A stretch of 64,000 nt of DNA from JAXLVB01 sp046329195 (GTDB lineage: Bacteria; Bacteroidota; Bacteroidia; Cytophagales; Spirosomataceae): NCBI GenBank assembly GCA_046329195.1, contig JAXLVB010000002.1:806001-870000 (forward strand), given 5' to 3'. The position numbers were made by a program, and so were the translations under genes. A model generated the notes under the pieces. The model ran no database searches. It worked only from the letters and a program-made list of their open reading frames with translations, and was not told the DNA's origin. This document shows, one piece after another, positions 60,815 through 64,000 of the stretch (its first letter is position 1; every line of letters starts with the position of its first letter).

Positions 60815-62008
60815 ATGACTTCTCGAAGTAACTGGATAATATTGTTGTGGTTGCTAACTATACAATTAGGACTCTGTCAAGGTATTACGATTCTTGGCAG
60901 GGTCGAGGATCAAAAAACGGGACTACCCCTAGCTTATGCCAACGTAGGCATCGTCGGCAAAACACTGGGTACTGGCACGAATTCAAAAGGCGAATTTTCC
61001 CTCAAACTAACTTCATTTTCGCCTCAAGACAGTCTGCAAATAAGTTTTATTGGTTATGAATTGAAACGGATTGCCATTAAAACCATTCAGGATTTTGTCG
61101 AAATAAAACTACAAGAAAACACCCTACAACTCAAAGAGGTGGCCGTCCGTCCGTGGAAGGCTTTTCAGTTGATGGAGGAGGTTGTTAAGCGAATACCTGA
61201 AAACTACGACTCTTCGGCTACTTTACTCAAAGGTTTTTATCGGGAAACTGTAAAAGCTGATTGTGACCCCGAATATATTTTGTATGCAGAAGGCGTATTA
61301 GATGTTTATAAAAACTCCTACCAAAATCTTAGCAGCGAAGATGCCGTCAAGGTAGAAAAAGGGAGGGTTAAATACCGACGAACTTTTTATACCAATCAGC
61401 AAGATACCATTCGAGTTCCTGAAATTACACAAGGACCCAGTTTAGGCGTGATTTTAGATATTATCAAAAATCCAAGTTTTTTTATCCAAGCTTACAAGCA
61501 AAATTTCTTTGAGTATGATTCGCTCACCAGCTACGAAGGACGACCCGTTTATACCCTGAAATTCAGTCCCCGGCGTACGGTAAACACCAATCAGTTTTTG
61601 AAAGGTAAACTCTACATAGATTACGAAAACTTAGCTATCATTGGGGCAGATTTTGAATACACACCCAGCGGTTATTTTGCGGCCAATATGCAAGCAACCG
61701 CTCGTATCGAACTGAAAAACAGACAGTTTAGAGTAAGTTATGAGCATGAGGGCACCCGATGGTACATGAAAGGTGCTTCTGTAGATAACATCTGGCAACA
61801 CCGAAAAGGTAAAGCCTTTTTATATAATAAAATGGTGTTTTTAACCACTGACCATCTTACCAAAAACATCGCTCCGTTTGATACGAACGAAATTCTCAAA
61901 CGAGACACGTCGCTTGGGTATTCCATTAGTTTTGAGGGAGATAACTTCTGGGAAGACTACAATATCTTGAGAAGCGAAGACGAAACTATCAAGAAAAAAA
62001 ACGAGTAA
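60815..62008 (+). CDS. Exported protein with carboxypeptidase-like regulatory domain
   Basis: A 397-residue protein: signal peptide (NWIILLWLLTIQLGLCQ), then a carboxypeptidase-like regulatory (CnaB/DUF4480-type) beta domain at about 22-110 (GRVEDQKTGLPLAYANVGIV, GTNSKGEFSLKL, QISFIGYELKRI). The rest (about 115-397) is beta-rich with LKGFYRETV, YEGRPVYTLKFSP and KGKLYIDYENLAIIGADFEY, a pattern common in Bacteroidota envelope proteins of unknown function. The N-terminal domain resembles that of TonB-dependent receptors, but no plug or barrel follows. It probably sits in the periplasm or at the surface. A strong promoter precedes it and a strong terminator follows, so it is monocistronic. Confidence 0.82.
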   Translation: MTSRSNWIILLWLLTIQLGLCQGITILGRVEDQKTGLPLAYANVGIVGKTLGTGTNSKGEFSLKLTSFSPQDSLQISFIGYELKRIAIKTIQDFVEIKLQENTLQLKEVAVRPWKAFQLMEEVVKRIPENYDSSATLLKGFYRETVKADCDPEYILYAEGVLDVYKNSYQNLSSEDAVKVEKGRVKYRRTFYTNQQDTIRVPEITQGPSLGVILDIIKNPSFFIQAYKQNFFEYDSLTSYEGRPVYTLKFSPRRTVNTNQFLKGKLYIDYENLAIIGADFEYTPSGYFAANMQATARIELKNRQFRVSYEHEGTRWYMKGASVDNIWQHRKGKAFLYNKMVFLTTDHLTKNIAPFDTNEILKRDTSLGYSISFEGDNFWEDYNILRSEDETIKKKNE

Positions 62009-62027
62009 CTCACTCTGTTTTCCAAAC

Positions 62028-62058
62028 AAAAACGCCGGCAGGTGATGCCGGCGTTTTT
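62028..62058. terminator. Bidirectional terminator between convergent genes
   Basis: AAAAACGCCGGCA (62028-62040) and TGCCGGCGTTTTT (62046-62058) form a perfect 13-bp stem with a 5-base loop, A-rich on the left and T-rich on the right. It can serve both the plus-strand gene and aconitase. Confidence 0.9.
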
Positions 62059-62107
62059 TATTAGAAAATTTTCTACTATCAATACAATCAGAAAAATCAA
62101 TATTAAC

Positions 62108-64000
62108 TTATTGAATGCTCTTCCGAATGATGTTAAGTGCCCCACCTTCTTTAAACCATTCAATTTGTTGTTCGTTATAGGTGTGGTTTGCCAAGAATTC
62201 GTCAGTAAAGCCGTCAGCATGATGAAGTACTACCGTCAACGGCTTGCCAGGAGCAAATTCTGTCAAGCCAAGGATGTCAATAGTATCGTCTTCTTGGAAT
62301 TTGTCATAGTCGGCCGGATTAGCAAACGTTAAAGCCAACATACCTTGTTTCTTGAGGTTGGTTTCGTGGATACGAGCAAATGAACGAACCAAGATAACAC
62401 GTACTCCCAAGTGACGTGGCTCCATGGCAGCGTGCTCACGAGAAGAGCCTTCACCGTAGTTTTCGTCGCCCACTACAATAGAGCCAATACCGGCAGCTTT
62501 GTAGGCACGTTGAGTAGCAGGAACAGCCCCGTATTCACCAGTCAACTGGTTTTTAACAGTGTTGGCCTGTTCGTTGTAGAAGTTGATGGCACCTATCAAG
62601 AGGTTGTTTGAGATATTGTCTAAGTGCCCACGGTATTTCAACCAAGGGCCAGCCATCGAGATGTGGTCGGTAGTACATTTACCTTTAGCCTTAATCAACA
62701 ACTTCAAGCCTTTGAGGTCAGTACCTTCCCATGCCGCAAATGGATCTAACAATTGGAGGCGGTCAGAAGTAGGGCTTACTTTAACAGTTACTGTGGAGCC
62801 GTCTTCAGCAGGAGCTTGATAGCCAGCATCTTCTACAGCAAAACCTTTTGGTGGAAGTTCCAAGCCTGTTGGTTCGTCAAGCATCACTTCTTCGCCGTCT
62901 GTATTCACCAATTTATCAGTACGAGGGTCAAAAGTCAAGCGACCCGCAATGGCCATTGCAGTTACCATTTCTGGAGAAGCCACAAAAGCGTGTGTATTAG
63001 GGTTACCATCAGCACGCTTCGAGAAGTTACGGTTAAACGATGTGATGATTGAGTTTTTCTCTCCTTTTTCAGCACCATGACGTGCCCACTGACCGATGCA
63101 AGGGCCACAGGCATTCGCCAATACTACGCCACCGATTTTTGCAAAGGCATCTAAATAACCATCACGCTGAACAGTAAACCGAACTTGTTCCGAGCCAGGG
63201 GTAATCGTATATTCTGACGTTACTTTTAGTTTCTTGTTTGCAGCTTGCTCTGCCAATGAAGCCGCCCGGCTAATGTCTTCGTAAGAAGAGTTGGTACATG
63301 AGCCAATCAAACCAACCGAAAGGGTTTCTGGCCAGCCATTTTCTTTTACAGCAGCTGCAAACTTAGACAAAGGCCAAGCCAAATCAGGCGTAAACGGTCC
63401 GTTGATGTGTGGCTCCAACTCGCTCAAGTTTAATTCAATCACTTGGTCGTAATAAGACGCAGGGTCGGCATACACCTCAGCGTCGGGGCGCAGGTGGTCA
63501 GCCACGCTGTTTGCCAAATCAGCCAATTCTTCACGGCCCGTAGAGCGTAGGTAACGAGCCATGCTTTCATCATAAGCAAAAACAGAAGTGGTAGCTCCGA
63601 TCTCAGCGCCCATGTTGCAGATAGTACCTTTACCTGTACAAGACATGTTTTCAGAGCCTTCACCAAAGTATTCTACGATATAGCCAGTACCTCCTTTTAC
63701 GGTCAATTGGCCAGCAACCCAAAGAATTACGTCTTTTGCAGAAGCCCAGCCACTCAATTTACCTGTAAGTTTTACCCCTATGAGTTTTGGCATTTTGAGC
63801 TCCCAAGCCAAACCTGCCATCACATCGCAGGCATCGGCTCCACCCACACCAATGGCACACATACCCAAACCGCCCGCATTGGGAGTGTGAGAGTCAGTAC
63901 CAATCATCATACCGCCCGGAAACGCATAGTTTTCGAGCACTACCTGGTGGATAATACCCGCACCTGGCTTCCAAAAACCGATTCCGTATTTATCTGAAAC
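62108..64000 (-). CDS. Aconitate hydratase, N-terminus cut by window edge
   Basis: The frame runs from the right edge (reading VSDKYGIGFWKPGAGIIHQV) through 630 residues to the stop at 62108; a GTG at 63940 is internal, not the start. Family size suggests about 125 N-terminal residues lie outside the window. The iron-sulfur cysteines are in GSCTNSSYED and ANACGPCIGQW; GTDSHTPNAGGLGM and the C-terminal GEGSSREHAAMEPRHLG (swivelling domain) are also present. It resembles the mitochondrial-type aconitase, which isomerises citrate to isocitrate in the TCA cycle. No other TCA gene is in the window. Confidence 0.96.
   Translation of the reverse strand, partial: VSDKYGIGFWKPGAGIIHQVVLENYAFPGGMMIGTDSHTPNAGGLGMCAIGVGGADACDVMAGLAWELKMPKLIGVKLTGKLSGWASAKDVILWVAGQLTVKGGTGYIVEYFGEGSENMSCTGKGTICNMGAEIGATTSVFAYDESMARYLRSTGREELADLANSVADHLRPDAEVYADPASYYDQVIELNLSELEPHINGPFTPDLAWPLSKFAAAVKENGWPETLSVGLIGSCTNSSYEDISRAASLAEQAANKKLKVTSEYTITPGSEQVRFTVQRDGYLDAFAKIGGVVLANACGPCIGQWARHGAEKGEKNSIITSFNRNFSKRADGNPNTHAFVASPEMVTAMAIAGRLTFDPRTDKLVNTDGEEVMLDEPTGLELPPKGFAVEDAGYQAPAEDGSTVTVKVSPTSDRLQLLDPFAAWEGTDLKGLKLLIKAKGKCTTDHISMAGPWLKYRGHLDNISNNLLIGAINFYNEQANTVKNQLTGEYGAVPATQRAYKAAGIGSIVVGDENYGEGSSREHAAMEPRHLGVRVILVRSFARIHETNLKKQGMLALTFANPADYDKFQEDDTIDILGLTEFAPGKPLTVVLHHADGFTDEFLANHTYNEQQIEWFKEGGALNIIRKSIQ

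Noticed and set aside
63938..63940. GTG as start of aconitase
   Set aside because: The conserved sequence continues upstream to the window edge in the same frame.

Overview
The window looks like a chromosomal segment from an aerobic, polysaccharide-using member of the Bacteroidota, most likely order Cytophagales. The evidence is a T9SS-type C-terminal sorting domain, stand-alone Reg_prop propellers, DUF1460, DUF2147 and IcmF proteins, almost no Shine-Dalgarno sequences, and repeated matches to the Bacteroidota promoter pattern TTTG-N18-TAnnTTTG. Genus cannot be fixed from the sequence alone. No tRNA, rRNA, insertion sequence, prophage or CRISPR array was seen. Two genes are cut by the window edges: an M1 aminopeptidase (left) and aconitase (right).

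Layout. 1-4.4 kb: secreted M1 peptidase and amidohydrolase, YidD, Mog-type molybdopterin adenylyltransferase, YceI. 4.4-8.8 kb: three consecutive exported seven-bladed Reg_prop propellers with no kinase attached, plus an Asp-box (BNR) repeat protein, all on the minus strand with the YceI gene at the end. 8.8-10 kb: an otherwise gene-poor stretch that hides a 54-codon double-glycine leader peptide gene interrupted by an in-frame TAG. 10-19.7 kb: PIG-L deacetylase fusion, K+-dependent membrane pyrophosphatase, S10 peptidase, class III aminotransferase and a LysR regulator. 19.8-28.7 kb: housekeeping genes (rplY, prs, trpS), small exported proteins, and the fused B12-dependent mutase IcmF. 28.8-38.5 kb: a maltodextrin cluster (GH65 phosphorylase, beta-phosphoglucomutase, two exported GH13 enzymes, an MFS sugar transporter) with an acyl-ACP desaturase gene inserted in it. 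38.6-46.9 kb: DUF1460, exported RidA, infC and thrS, TPR lipoprotein, XRE regulator, aldehyde dehydrogenase. 47-64 kb: a peptidase/propeller/outer-membrane-barrel fusion, GH78 rhamnosidase, an unusual two-gene membrane system, a T9SS-exported nuclease, an iodotyrosine-deiodinase-like flavoprotein, a carboxypeptidase-regulatory-domain protein and aconitase.

How the genes fit together. The maltodextrin genes form a complete route: periplasmic or surface GH13 enzymes trim alpha-glucans, the MFS protein imports maltose, GH65 phosphorolyses it to glucose plus beta-glucose-1-phosphate, and PgmB converts that to glucose-6-phosphate. Most other genes are single functions or short operons.

The most unusual part is the gene pair at 52.8-55.8 kb. 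The first protein is polytopic and carries D-x3-H-x12-H followed by a near-copy, D-x3-H-x13-H. This is the spacing of the metal site in PmoC/AmoC of copper membrane monooxygenases. The second has a predicted mature N-terminal histidine, a periplasmic domain, two membrane helices, and a histidine-rich periplasmic C-terminal half, which is the layout of PmoB/AmoB. No PmoA-like gene is present. I treat this as a candidate, undescribed copper-dependent membrane system; the assignment rests on motifs and architecture read by eye, not on a homology search.
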